Shown in pieces: positions 43,557-56,324 of a DNA stretch of 64,000 nucleotides. The stretch covers positions 70,681,634 through 70,745,633 of the forward strand of contig NC_077239.1 in NCBI RefSeq assembly GCF_947179165.1. Reading direction: 5' to 3'. Numbering within the stretch: position 1 is the first letter of the stretch; every line of letters begins with the position of its first letter. This stretch comes from Solanum dulcamara. Its lineage: Eukaryota; Streptophyta; Magnoliopsida; Solanales; Solanaceae. The translations under genes were made by a program, and so were the position numbers. Under the pieces are notes generated by a model that worked only from the letters and a program-made list of their open reading frames with translations, did no database searches and was not told the DNA's origin.

Positions 43557-46500
43557 CTATTCTTCCTCACTTGTTTCATTTTCGTCATCTTTCCATTCGT
43601 CCTTCTCAGATGTTTCATATTCATTGTCAATCCATTCCTCCCCCTCAAATAATTCATATTCCTCGTTTACTTCTTCCTCAACATTTGGCATTATAAGTTC
43701 ATCATCAGAAACCTCTTCTACTATGTGTTGAGGAAGTTCTAGTATGGTTTCCAACTCAACATCAACTTGTCGTTGAACAAGTACAACATCATTTTGGTAC
43801 GCCACATCTAATACATTCTCAATTTCAATTCTTCCCACAGGCTTTGTCTTAATGATAACCTACCAATCAGCCTTATTTCTACGCAATGGATATGGAGCGT
43901 AATAGACTTGCTTAGCATTTTGGGCAATGATGAAAGGATCATAACTTCCGTATTGTCTGGTGTGCTTAACTTCAATTATATTATGTTGTTGGTCCACCCT
44001 TGTGTCTCTATGTGATGGGTCAAACCACTTACACCGAAACAATACTATCTTTTTTTTAGGCCAACCTGAATATGTTACTTCAATAATCTCCTGAATGACA
44101 CCATAATATTCTACAATTTGGCCATTACCATCTACATCACCTTGAATGCACACACCACTATTATTGGCTTTCTTGTGCATAGAAACTTCTTCAGTTTGAA
44201 ACTTAAAACCATTCACACAATATTTATTCATTGTATGAATATGAGATGCAGGCCCGAGTGCGATCTCTCTCACAAATGGCGAATGTTCGACACTTGAGTA
44301 TTCATCATAAACCTATAAATTGATTTTAAAATAATACAGTTTACTATAAGGTTAAAACATTATACCTATTGATTCAATATAAGCTTTTACACTTACATAA
44401 TCCTTTAGCCATTTGAAAAACCTCGTATATATGGCTTTATTGCTCCATGTGCATACGAACGTGCTGATAGTGATATGTACAATTTTGATAGTTAGTAATC
44501 AGTTATTAATATGTAATTTGATAATTTAATTTCACACTTACTTAAGATATGACTGAATTTCTGGACAGTTAAGCAATACATGGGTCACAACTGATTGTCT
44601 TTCCATGTTAGTGAAGCTTCGTCTTTCACGCTGTTTAGATCCTCGACCACAATGATTAAAAATTGAAATCGATGGATACATCGGATCACTATCACCTTCA
44701 TCATTGCGATTAGGCCTATTTCTCCTGCATGGAACTTCATCCCCAAAGTAATAGGAATAAAAGTCACCAGTTTCTCTTGCAATATGAGAATGAACAATTG
44801 AGCCTTCGATTTTTCCTCTCTGTTTAATTGTTTGTTTGCAGCTTCCAATTTTCCTAAATATATGTTAAGTAATAATTATAGTATATATATACGAAGAATA
44901 AATTAACTACTTATATAAGAAAAACGTTACCTCTCAAATGGATACATCCACCTTGTTTGAACTGGACCTCCAAGGCGGGCTTCTTTAACAAGATGAATCG
45001 GAAGATGCTCCATCACATCAAAAAACCACATGGAAAAATCTTCTCTAGCTTTGTAGTAATAACAACAAAATTTTCCTCCATCCTTTCTAAACTACTCTCC
45101 AACAACTTTCCAGAACATAAATCTCTAAAGAAAAGACTTACCTCTGTGATTGGCTTCCATATCCTGTCAGGTAGATGCCTAGAAGCGATAGGAATCAATG
45201 TTTCCATGAATACATGACAATCATGGCTTTTCATACCTATTAACTTTCCTTCATTCAGATCTGCCCGCTTACCCAAATTCGAAGCATATCCATCTGGCAT
45301 TCTCAAATTTTTAATCCACTCACATATATCACATTTCTCATTCAATGTGAATGAATAACTGGCTTTAGGCTTGACAGTTTTACCATTTTGTAATTCTTGC
45401 AACCACAATTCTTTTCTCCTACAGTATTCTTGTAAGTCCATTCTAGCTCTTGTGTTGTCTTTTGTCTTGCCCTTAACATCCATCGTTGTGTTAAATAAAT
45501 TGTCAAAATAATTTTTCTCAATATGCATCACATCAAGATTATGTCGTAGGAGATTATCCTTCCAATACGGCAACTCCCAGAATATGCTCTGTTTGGTCCA
45601 ATTATGTTCAACACCATATCCAGGAAGTCTAGATGGTGGAGTTTCTGTAACTTTAGGCAATTGAGAAACTCTCTCCCAAATTTGATGTCCTGTTAGTGAT
45701 GGAGGTGGAGGGTCATTTTCAACCCTGTTTTTTTTTAATGCATGTTTCATCTTTCTAAACTCATGGTTCATTGGTAAGAACTGATGATAACAATCAAACC
45801 ATGAATTTTTTCTTCCATGCTTTAAGGTGAATACCTTACTATATTCCATGTAATGAGGACAAGAAGCTTTTCAGCAGTCATCCAACCAGACAACATTCCC
45901 TATGCAGGAAAATCATTAATAGTCCACATTAAAACAGTACGCATAACAAAATTTTGCTTAGTTGATATATCGTAAGTCACTACTCCTTCAAACCACAATT
46001 GTTTAAGTTCATCTATCAATAGTTGTAGATAGACATCATTCAAACTTTTAGGATTACGAGGACCTGGAATAACACAACTTAGAAAGATGTACGGACTTGT
46101 CATGCATATTTCAGGAGGAAGGTTGTACTGGGTAAGAAATACAGGCCAGCAAGAATAAGGTGAGGCAGCATTAGAGAATGGTGTGAAGCCATCTGCACAT
46201 AACCTCAATCGTATATTTCTTGGTTCACTAGCAAAATCAGGATACATATTATCAAAATGTTTCCATGCTTCTCCATCAGATGGATGTGACAAGACATCCG
46301 GCGGCCTTCTATATTCACGGTGCCATCTCATATGTGGGTCAGACCTCATCGATGCATACAACCTCCTTAATCTGGGAATAAGAGGTAAATAATGCATCGC
46401 CTTAATTGGGACCATCTTTCCAGCAGGAGTCCTCTTATAACGAGCTTGTCCACAAAACTTATAATTTTCTAATTCACTATCAGTCTTGTAGAACAACATG

Positions 46501-47246
46501 CAGCCATTAACACAACAATGAATTCTATTATACGACAATCCTAACTTGGAAACCAATCTCTTTGCCTGATAGAAGTTCTTAGGTATGTTAAACTCAGGAT
46601 TAACCAGTTCGCCCAAAAGATCAACCATTGAGTCCATAGCCGCATGAGGAACACTCCAATCTGATTTAATATTCATTAACCTGACTGCAGCTGACAAAGT
46701 AGAATGTAGACTCCCTTCACATAGTGGACGACTAGCCTCTTCTAAATGTTGATAGAAGCATCTTGCTTCTTCATTAGGAGTTTCATCAAAATATTGTTCG
46801 GGTTCCATCCCACCTTGAACCTCGAACGCATCATTAACCATTTCATGAACTCTATCATGTTGAAGTGTATAATGTTGAACTCTATCATGTAGAACCCTAT
46901 CATGTTCAACACTAATTTGACCATGTGGTGCAAGCATATTATATTCATCCACGGGCAGCAGATTATAAAATATATTATTCAATAATCCATCTATTTCTCT
47001 ATGATCAACCCATACAAAATATCTAGGCTTAAATCCATTACCATACAAATGAACCATAACTATATCTAGATTAAAAAATTTCAAGCACCTACATTCACGA
47101 CAAGGACACCTAACCAATCTATTTCGCTTAAAAACATCAAGTGTCATGGCATGATCGATAAAACTTCTTACACCGTTAATAAATTCAGGTTTCAAACCAC
47201 CACCAACTTCATAATGCATGTTATACATCCACAAACGATGATCCAT
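43557..47246 (-). pseudogene. CACTA TNP2-type transposase, broken
   Basis: ATG at 47246. Order: transposase-associated N-terminal zinc-binding region (VRCPCRECRCLKFFN, HLYGNGF), then the Transposase_21 core through 45900 and on from 45849 (SKVFTLKHGRKNSWFDCYHQFL, NLDVMHIEKNYFDNLFNT). Next comes a DUF4218-like region (TRWMYPFER near 44935, intron, then an exon at 44855-44535 with CRRNRPN and HVLLNCPEIQSYLK). Last is a DUF4216-like region (44300-43860, RCKWFDP, PFIIAQNAKQVYY), ending in a very acidic tail at 43838-43557. Lesions: TAG at about 45898 in place of an expected Tyr, a one-base frameshift near 45860, and a one-base shift at the A6 run 45020-45025. The catalytic protein for excision is therefore not made by this copy. 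Confidence 0.92.
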
Positions 47247-47249
47247 CTA

Positions 47250-48130
47250 CAAAATTACATATATTCAAGTGTAATTAGTTCATAAGGACTACAATTCATC
47301 GAGACTATAACTGACATTAATTCAAGTTATAACTAATTAATTCATATAATAATTCAGTTCAAGTTATAATTAATTTAAGTTATAATTAATTAATTCATGT
47401 AATAATTAAGTTCAAGCTCTACTTAATTTAAGTTATAATTAATTTAAATTATAATTAATTAATTCATATAATAATTAATTCAATTTATAATTAAGTTCAA
47501 GTTCTAATTAATTCAAGTTATAATTAAGTTCAAGTCCGAATTAATTCAAGTTATAATTAAGTTCAAGTTCTAATTAATTCTTGTTTTTTATATAGGGAAA
47601 TCAAGAATTCCAAAAATTCACAACTAAAGATTCCAATTTTGAGGGATTTCTACCATGAATAACTTCAATCGAGCAAAGCCCGTATCAAAAACTACAAGCT
47701 AAAACATTAAGGTAAATCAAGAATCTCAAAAAAGCACAACTAAAAATTTCAAATTTGAGGAATTCCAACCAATAATCAAGCAAAACCCATATCCAAAACT
47801 ACAAGCCAAACCATAAAAGGAAATCAAAAATCTCAAAAACTTAAAGCTAAAGATTCCAACTTTAAGAAATTCCAATCAATAATATCTTCAATCCAACAAA
47901 ACCCATATCATAAAGCTAAACCATAAAAATAAATCAAAAATCTCAAAAAATCACAGCAAAAGATTCCAACTTTAAGCAATGCAACCAATTATAACTTCAA
48001 TCCAACAAAACCAATATAAAAAAACTATAAGCTAAACCATAAAATGAAATGAACTACAACAAACTAAATATAATCACCTAATTAACAAATGACAAATAAA
48101 AAAAATTAAAATTTAGTTTTAGGTTTAAGC
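47250..48130. other. CACTA 5' non-coding region with AATTAA-type short repeats
   Basis: Between the TNP2 start and the right subterminal array. 47310-47580 is built of short variants of TTCAAGTTATAATTAA. 47600-48050 contains three or four imperfect ~110-bp blocks with AATCAAGAATCTCAAAAA, CAACTAAAGATTCCAA and ATAACTTCAATC. No ORF. It may hold the promoter and leader of the element. Confidence 0.6.
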
Positions 48131-48319
48131 CCTAACCTCTTGAAAATGAATAATAGTCCAAAAGCTCCATAAGACGGCGGCGGCGACGGTTGACTGACGG
48201 AGGATTGAGAGACGGTGGTGGGACGGCGCTGGGATGGACGGATTTAGAGAGAAGGCAGAGAGAAATAGAGAGTTTAGAGAGAGAGAGAAAACTGGAAAAA
48301 ATACGTTCTGTATTGAACA

Positions 48320-48773
48320 TATTTAACAAAAAGCGACGGACAGAGTCTATAAGTTCGTCGCTTTTTTAAAAATATTTGATCGCCATTTTGACCAAAAAGC
48401 GACGGACAAAGCCAAAACCGTCCGTCGCTATTTTAAATATGTTGACCAAATATTTTGACCAGTAGCGACGTACTTAGCGACCCAGTCCGTCGCTACGTTA
48501 AAAAAAACATGCGACGGACGGCGTCTTAATATTTAATTTATAAATAATTATTTTTTAATAAAATATATAAAATATTTATATAAAAATAATATTTAATTTT
48601 AGCGGAAAAATCTGCCAAAATAAGCGACGAACTAGGCGTCACTGTCCATCGCTCCTATTAAAAAAAAAATTTTAAAAAAAACGACGGACAACGTCGTTTA
48701 ATCCGTCGCATTTTATTTGCGACGTAGTCCGTCGCTTTGTGTTCTATCGTTTTTTGGCAGTTTTTTAGTAGTG
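48320..48773. repeat. Right subterminal repeat array of the CACTA element
   Basis: About ten GCGACGGAC / GTCCGTCGC motifs in both orientations, mirroring the left end, in AT-rich spacers, terminating in the inverted repeat GGCAGTTTTTTAGTAGTG. Confidence 0.9.
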
Positions 48774-49216
48774 GAACCTCTAGCGCTAAGTCGAGTTCAA
48801 AACTTTCCTACTGATTAAGTTTTCATATAAGTTCAAACATGGGTAAACTTTAAATAACTATATCTCCAAGAATATAAAGAATTATGTAGCTTATAACCTA
48901 TCAAATTAAAGGTATGTTAGTCTAGTTTCCAACACAATTAAGAATTTGTCAATTCGATATGTGAGTAAGAAGTTATGCCCATTTTATTGAGCATTGCGCT
49001 GAGGTCCACGCCACAACTATCATCAAACTAAACTTTAGAGGCTGGAAACCATCCTAGGTCCTCGATGGGGCCCACAAGGTGACTCCCCAAGGTCTGCAAT
49101 GAGCCTCGTGACAGACCCCTTGTTCTTATGCAAAAAATGCATTCGTCTAATTAAGGGTAGTTCGGTTTATTTTTTTCTTAAAAAATCTTTCCGTTCGATT
49201 TTTTAAGTCCCGTATA

Positions 49217-50046
49217 GAGATAAGTGTCAAAAACACACCAAAACTATTCCTCTTTTTTGAGTTTCATACCTAAACTATCACTTCTCAGTTTGAGAAACAC
49301 ACCTTAGTGGTGTGTGTAATACACTCTCTTTACTTTCTCTATTTTTTAAATTTTTTTGCACATGGCTAAAATATTCTATATTGATAAAAATTAAATAAAC
49401 TATTTATATTAGTTAAAAGTTAAAACTAAAGTATTTCTATCCCCCCAAAAAGATTATTTTTTTAAAAAAATGAAATTATTCTTTTTAAAAAGTTATTTTT
49501 TTTAAAAAAGTTTAAAATATTTTTCTCACTCATGTGTATATACCTAACACAAAACGAGAAAAAAATTGAAAGCGGAGGGCTAGGTGTTGCGGTATAGAAT
49601 TCTTTTTTAAAAAAAATATAAAAAAAATATTTAAATTATTATTTGAATGGGAAGGAGGAAGATGAAGTAAGAATTTTTTTAAAAAAACTTTTATAAAAGA
49701 AATTTAGAAAATAAAAATAAAACAAAAAATGTGTGGGGGGGGGGAGGGGGGAAGTATGGTGAGAAAAAGTGATGGAGTGGGGTAATAAAAAAGGGTGAGA
49801 TAGTAATACTTTAATATTTAATTTTAACTAATTCTAAGAATTTATTTAATTTTTTTTTAGGTGGAATATTTTATCTATGTGGAGTGTGATGTGATAAATT
49901 TTTTAAAATGAAAGAGAGATTGTAGCACACACACCATTGTGAGAGTGAAATAAAAGAGAGAGGTATGATTTTCAAACTAAGAATTGATAGTTTAGGTATG
50001 AAACTCACATTCTCAATAATTTATGTGTGTTTTTGACACTTATCTC
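49217..50046. mobile_element. Non-autonomous Mutator-like element (830 bp) with 9-bp target duplication
   Basis: Flanked by TCCCGTATA at 49208-49216 and 50047-50055, an exact 9-bp duplication, the Mutator length. The ends GAGATAAGTGTCAAAAACAC and GTGTTTTTGACACTTATCTC are perfect inverted repeats. Similarity continues for about 100 bp (GAGTTTCATACCTAAACTATCA on both arms). The interior is AT-rich with a G-rich run (49735-49755) and has no ORF. Confidence 0.93.
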
Positions 50047-51734
50047 TCCCGTATAAGCATGAGATCAAGGGGATTTCTCATTATTTTCTTTCAAGAGTTT
50101 CAAGACAAAAATCTCTTAGAGTGCCAAACTTAGGGTTTTGTTCAAGCAAGTCCATAGTTCTTCCTTCTAGATTTTCTATCTACTCTTCTAGGTATGCAAG
50201 GCAATCTTAGTGAGGAACTCATTTCTTCCTCACATCGCAACATCTATAGTTTCAGTTCGTAAGATCAAAACTAGAATATTTAATTCTATATCTATTATTT
50301 AAAATTACTCATTGTTGATTCTACTATTGAAATCATTGTACTTCATATTGTTGGTGATCTTTGATTGATTTAAGGTTCATGCTTATTCTACTACATGGTC
50401 CTTTCTTAGATAAAGTTATTTGAAAACCTAGTCATAGTATTTCATATGCATTATTTCATAAGTATATTATAAATTTTAAAGAAGTATTTCAAGATAGAGT
50501 TCGAAAAAGTATACTTTGCCTCAAGTGCATATTTTAAGAAAGAAAGCATTGTCAGTTTTTAAAGAAAACATGTTCAATTTTTTAAAAGGTATATCTCAGT
50601 TTTGAGAAAGCATAGTCAGATTTTTAGAAAAAAGTATAGTCATTTCATAAAAACTATATTTATCAATTAAAAAGCAAATCAAATTCAGTTCTAAAGAACT
50701 ATTTTGAGCAAGGACTCAAAGAAAGAGATTTTCAGTTTTCCCCTAAAGTGGGACATTTTTCCCATAGTGTGATAACTTTAAAGTTCTTGAGCACCCGTGC
50801 ATGTTTTGGGAGTAGTAGTGAGCATCGAGTTAGGTAAAACTTTACTTAATTCAAACTCCAAAACTGTATCATGGAGGATAGAATCGTGTCATTGATTCGG
50901 ACGCCTCCTCAGAAAGCCATTGGTAAGGGCTCAGAGATAAGATCCCTTAGTTAAGTTTGTTCTTTATTCCGATAAGGTATAGAATGACTCTGGCAATGTG
51001 AACAATCATTGTATTATAATAATGCTTACGTGATGATCGTCGATTAGAGAAATTCGCCAAGAAAAGTAAAGTTAAATTATTTTCAGTATTTGCTATTATT
51101 GCATATTTTCAATTGTAAAATTTTGTTATAAAAGTACACATGTATGCTTTACTACCTAGTTGACTTTATTACAGCTCATCTTCAGAGTTATTCACTCAAC
51201 TCAGTATGTTCAGTTTTAGTCAGTTGTTTCATTCAGCTATTTTACGTATAACACATTTTATGTATTGACGTCATTTTACGATGCATCCTTTTATGATGCA
51301 AATTCAGGTATTCTAAATCAGCTATTGATGAATAATTAAGATCTCACTCTCATCCAACTTTGGTGAGACATTCTTGCTTTTGGAGGGCTCCAATGTATCT
51401 AGAGTTTTAGTAGTTATTAGATATTTCTAGTAGAATATTCAGGTAGCAGAGGATCTTGTCTCAGCACCTATCTTCGGTACATTTGAGGTTTCATAGACCA
51501 GTCAGTTGAATTATAGCTTTCATCATTGCTTACAAACATATGCGTATTATACATATTTTAGATTTTTAACTATTAAGTTATTGAGTTCGTTTTCTAAGTT
51601 ATTGCATGCTCATTTTTTAAAAGCTTTTACACAGTATTATATCATTTAGTTAGTAGCAGGCCAAATCAACAGTTCCAATAATGATTCCTAGTGTCAGCCA
51701 CGTTCAGGATATAGACTCAAGGCATAATAGACTC

Positions 51735-53120
51735 AAAACTATTAATATAGGGAATTAATAAATTTTGTTTATTCAGTTTCAAGAAAATAGGTGTTTTTGT
51801 TTATTGTGATTTTAATGTGCGACATTTCTTAATGTTAATATTTGCCAATTTTGGGGCAGTTTTACTGCTAATAAGGTGTGTCATTAATGACAATGCAAGA
51901 TGCAAATTCTCGATGATTATATATAATTGCATTGTTATTACTGCCAAATAAATGCCACTAAAAATATTGAGACCCTTATAGTGGCAATCGTTGGTGTTTT
52001 TATCAACACTCTTTGTAATTATCGCTCAAGACTTTAGTGATATTGAATTCAATGAAAATTAACTATTTATTGATAAAAAATTTAATGACAATTTATATTA
52101 CCGCTAAAATACATGTTTATTATCATTAAAAGCTTTTATCATTGTAGTGAAGATCAGTGATAATGCCAAATTTCTCAGTGCACATGTAATTGATTTTTGG
52201 ACCCCATTTTAAGTCATTGGACAAAATTAAATCCATAAACTTTTATAAACCGGACTTATTCAAAAACAATTTCAGAATATACGGGACCAAAGTTGCAAAA
52301 ATCTGAAGTTTGGCGGGTTGATTGAGCAAACTAACTCCCCACATACATGTCAAAACAAATAATTTTCCAAGATCAAGCTTTTCATATTTTTCTCTGAAAG
52401 TTAATTTGACAATCCAAATTGCTTCCAAACATTTTCAAATAAAGTTTGGCACATTTCCTTTACAAACTCTAGAAAAAGTCATTTTAATGATAAATGTTTG
52501 CTCGAAAATCTTTTTTTTTTATGTATACCTTAGAGCATTGGACTTTTAACCTAAAAAATTTAAGTTAATTACTTTATTTGTTAAAACATATCCCACAAAA
52601 TTTTAAATGGCTAAAAATTAATTAAATGTTGCTTACATTGATGTTTTTATATGCGATTCTTTATTGGTGAAACAAGAGGATTATGTGAATTTACTTTTAA
52701 AAAAATTATCAACAAGTAATTGATGAAATGGCACAAAAGTGTTATTCCTATATCCTTCCGAGGTTATTAACATCAGTATTCAGTTGTCTAAAATCTACTA
52801 GAAAAACCTAATGTAAGCATATTCAGGATAATTATTCCACCATGTATATAGTATAATGTATTCATAGGCATATTTAAGATCTCAAGATGATGATTGTACT
52901 ATTACAAAAAAGATGGATCTAACATATAAATTTGATCGATTTGACATTTAGGTTTTTATCACTGAAAACCGTTAAAAAAAATTTAAATTATAGGTCTAAA
53001 ATTAATTCTTAAATATATAAACGTTAAAGGTGCTATCAATAGCCACTTAGTGAGGTGTTGTCAATTTTAAAAAGAAAAATAAAATAAAATAAATATAAGA
53101 TTATAATTTTAAACCTCACT
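51735..53120. other. AT-rich DNA with a CACTA-like end
   Basis: 51745-52149 has repeated GGCAAT / AATGACAAT / GCCACT blocks and ends CATTGTAGTG at 52140-52149 (CACTACAATG on the other strand). This suggests one end of a second CACTA family. No partner end or target duplication was found. 52150-53120 shows no supported gene. Confidence 0.35.
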
Positions 53121-53904
53121 TAGGGGTCGTTTGGTGTGAAGGATAACACCAAATAGTATTAGAATTAAATTATAATGATATTTAATTTGTTGTTTGATTA
53201 GCAAGTTTGGATATCTTGTCACGGGATTAATAATTAGTACTGGGATAAGTTATCCCTCCTCTTGAATAATATATATATACTAATTCAGGGATAAGTTATC
53301 TCGAGATAAAATAGATAAATGACAAAGATATCTCTTTAACTCCTTTTTATACAACTCATTTTCACATTCATATATATATATATATTTACATTATTTTTAA
53401 TATCATATATAACAACATTCACAACCTTCATTCATTATTTTTATGATAATTTCTTATATTTTTTTAATTAAAAAATTACACTATATATTATAATTTTTAT
53501 TTATAAATTTATTTGACTAATTTTATGTTTTATATTTTGATTTTCCATAAATTCTTTTTTTCTTTAACAAACTTAAAATGAAAATTTTATTTTTAAATGC
53601 ATACGGACATCATAAAAATGCACAGATAAAAATATTTAAGTTAAAAAAGATAAAAATTTTATTTTAAGAATGAATATTGAATAATTAAAGCTGGCAAATA
53701 AAATATAAAAATTTAAATAAAGTGAAAGATATTTTTATAAACAAACAATCTATTCTTAAAATTTATGCAATGAATACGCCCCTGAATTTATCTCATTTTT
53801 ACGATAAAAATAATGAAATAAATAATTCAAAAACTATCTAATACTTTAAACCAAACACAGAATATAATTATTATATTTAATATCTCACATTAAACAACAC
53901 CTAA
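53121..53904. mobile_element. MITE with GGGGTCGTTTGGT terminus
   Basis: The left end TTAGGGGTCGTTTGGTGTG pairs imperfectly with the right end TTAAACAACACCTAAG. Internal GGGATAAGTTATC and CGAGATAAAA blocks are typical of a common dicot MITE. The flanks show only TA on each side, so the superfamily is unsure. Non-coding. Confidence 0.5.
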
Positions 53905-55330
53905 GCATAACCGTTGCGTTTTCTTGCAAATTTTCAATGAGATATGGATTAGAAAAATGTCTTTTCAAGGGTGTATTGAGCAACTATATATTCGTTGCCA
54001 TGCTCAACTGTAGAGTCCTATATATCCAAATTATTATTTTCCTTCTACTGCACATTGTTGGTGGTGTTTAAAATTTTAATATACATTTTTTAAAAAGCTT
54101 TTTTTTTATTTATATACACAATATTATTTTTAATATGCACAATAATTTCTTTTGACAAAAGGTGAATGTAGCTCCGCCCTTGACGGTAATGAATGACTTA
54201 TGAATATTAAGCACTAATTTTAACACATCAAAAATGTATAAACGTTGAGCCGAATTTATTTAGTTAATTTGAGCTGATTTTAAAGTTTACGCAGGCAAAT
54301 TAGTAAAGATCCATTGCTCTTTCAGTATTGATCATTGTAATGTCGCCTTTTGTTCGTCAAAGTTTTGGAAACCATAATATTAAAATTTAGCTATTATAAT
54401 TGGCAAAATTTGAAAGCCACAAATGATAAAATTTAGCTATCATAATTGGCAAAAATTTGAAAGTCACTCATGTTGAAATTTGACCATCATAATTGTCAAA
54501 TATTTGATAGCCATAATACTTGATATATTCAAGTTAAAATGTTAAAATTTTGTATCTTTCCAATAATATCATCCATCACATCAAACAACCTATTTTTCTT
54601 CTATAAATAGGAAAGTTGGCTTATAGAAAAATTGATCATTAGTTGAAATATGAAATATATGAAAACATTTCATTACTTTCTTTATTTGTATTTTCATTAA
54701 TAATTATTTTATAAGAGAATTAGTGTTAAAAAACATTTGTGTGAACCTTTATTTTGAACTGATCTTGTGAGGTTATTCTCTTGAGATATTTGAAGTAATT
54801 AAAGTATTTACTCTAATATTGTACTCTTATTGATATAGTAAAATTCTCCTCTCCGTACATAGACTAAATTATACCAAACCGAACCACATAAAATTAATGT
54901 TCTCTTTATTTATTTTTATTTTCATTATTATCAACTTACTATTATCTTTGTAATTATCATTATAACATTATTTGATTAAATTTCGCAATACCGAAATACT
55001 CAAACCTAACAATCATGATATTATTAATTTTTAATTCCATTAGGTGAGATCTGTGAGTGTAAAGGAAAAAGAAAAGTGGGTTTGTTTAGGATCATATTTG
55101 GAACAAGAAATCTGAATAACTAATTTTATTAATTAAAACGTGTCACCAATCTAATAGGGGACTGGAGGGACTGGAAGTAAGGAGCACTGGAGGGGAGCCA
55201 GCTCCGTCCATTTTAATATTGATTTGTTTACTTTCGAAAATAATTAATTTTAAGAACAAAATAGGAAAAAAATAATTCACTTTTATCTTAATCTTATTTA
55301 TTGATTAGTACTTTAAGAGGGGCATTTTTA
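53905..55330. other. AT-rich DNA with short tandem repeats and a possible decayed LTR
   Basis: 54375-54530 has three imperfect ~57-bp units around AAAATTTAGCTATCATAATTGGCAAAA, then TTTGAAAG. 54550-55010 resembles the 3' part of a Copia LTR (CTCCTCTCCGTACATAGAC, then ACCACATAAAATTAATGTTC, then CTTTATTTATTTTTATTTTC), but no boundaries or coding sequence confirm it. No gene is supported. Confidence 0.4.
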
Positions 55331-55575
55331 GTACTCCCTCCCATTGTCATATTTTACTTCTCCAAAGTTAATTTAATTAATTTTTAACGTTAAATTAAAT
55401 TAGATTAATTTGATATTTTAAATTCAACATTTAAATATTAAAATACTATCTAGAAAATATATATTGAAAATTTTCTAACATCAATATGATTAAAAAATAT
55501 ATTTTGAAATACTATTCGAAATTCAAATCGTTTGACTGGTAAGTGTGAAAATTATTTTAGAATGGAGCAAATAAA
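55331..55575. mobile_element. MITE of the 'CTCCCTCCG' class (copy D)
   Basis: The left end AGTACTCCCTCCCATTGTCA pairs imperfectly with the right end GAATGGAGCAAATAAATGC. The interior holds ATTAAATTAGATTAATTTGA-type AT-rich sequence. Non-coding. Confidence 0.5.
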
Positions 55576-55979
55576 TGCAATTTACATAAATCAGGTAATG
55601 TTAAAAGCTAGTTACATTATTTTTCTATTCTTTTTTAAATTATAAAAATTCTTAAAATAATTAAATTTCAAATACATCACCAATTTTTCATATATATCAA
55701 GGGACATTTAAATACATTAGAGAAAAATGTATCCGAAAAGAGAAGATATTTCAAATAGAAGATAGAAATGTATCAAGAGAGAAGATATCACATTTGGATC
55801 GATAGAAAGGAATGTATTAGAAAAAGAAGGGATGTATTCATAAAAAGGATAGGAATTGTCAGCAAGAAGGAAGTTTTCCATTTTTTATTTTAGCAAACCA
55901 AAAGGTTTTATTACTTTTATTTTACTACATACATACTATATCCACTGTACCTTCACAGACCTCAATCTTCTTTGATTCA

Positions 55980-56075
55980 TCTGGATCAACAGAAACTTAT
56001 CTGGTATGCACGTCTTGGGCATGTCAATCGATTGCTGCTACTATTAAGATGATTCCAATAGGATGTATCATGCAA
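55980..56075 (+). pseudogene. Copia GAG-pre-integrase fragment
   Basis: A short plus-strand reading gives LDQQKLIWYARLGHVNR, the conserved W(H/Y)-ARLGHVN motif of Copia GAG-pre-integrase. No adjoining gag, integrase or LTR is recognisable. It is a minute relic about 250 bp from the second MIR167 hairpin. Confidence 0.6.
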
Positions 56076-56324
56076 GTCACAAAAACATAACATAGATTAT
56101 ATATATTTTATAACATAGATTTGTAAACATTTTACTGACAAAGCTTTTCGAAAGGAGGATTCACTATATATAGAAGATATAATTGAATATACTAATAATA
56201 AGATGATTTGGCTGGTCAATTAGTTCATCAAGCGAGAAAAAGATGATGTTTAGGGGAGGTCTAAGGATGAAGATGCAAAACTCCTTGTATATAGAACAAG
56301 CAAAAAGTTAGAATGGAGTCATCA

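Larger units (their letters stand above)
40986..48773 (-). mobile_element. Complete CACTA (En/Spm) DNA transposon, 7.79 kb
   Basis: Begins CACTACTAAAAACTGCC and ends GGCAGTTTTTTAGTAGTG, near-perfect terminal inverted repeats, flanked by GAA on both sides (40983-40985 and 48774-48776), the 3-bp duplication of this superfamily. Both ends carry arrays of a GCGACGGAC subterminal motif. Inside are two minus-strand genes: a TNP2-type transposase (43557-47246) and a TNPA-like ORF1 (41606-43456), the usual order. Both are broken, so the element could move only with proteins supplied by another copy. Confidence 0.97.
40836..51729. mobile_element. Solo LTR split by a CACTA transposon and a Mutator-like element
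   Basis: Starts TGTAACACCCCGC at 40836 and ends AAGGCATAATA at 51729. Flanks GTCTC (40831-40835) and GACTC (51730-51734) agree in four of five bases. Removing the CACTA element (40986-48773, plus a 3-bp duplication) and the Mutator-like element (49217-50046, plus 9 bp) leaves about 2.26 kb, close to the 2.19 kb of the related solo LTR at 35252-37445. The two LTRs share CAGTATGTTCAGTTTTA, GAAAGCATAGTCAG and ATTCAGGTATTC blocks in the same order. Non-coding. Confidence 0.8.

Noticed and set aside
43498..43731. Ser-rich plus-strand ORF
   Set aside because: Antisense of the acidic tail of the CACTA transposase.
43557..43838. Separate acidic-protein gene
   Set aside because: It follows the DUF4216 region in the same gene order and strand; treated as the C-terminal end of the CACTA TNP2 gene.
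52243..52549. Small ORFs on both strands
   Set aside because: Overlapping antisense pair in AT-rich DNA without domains, splice context or repeats to support coding.
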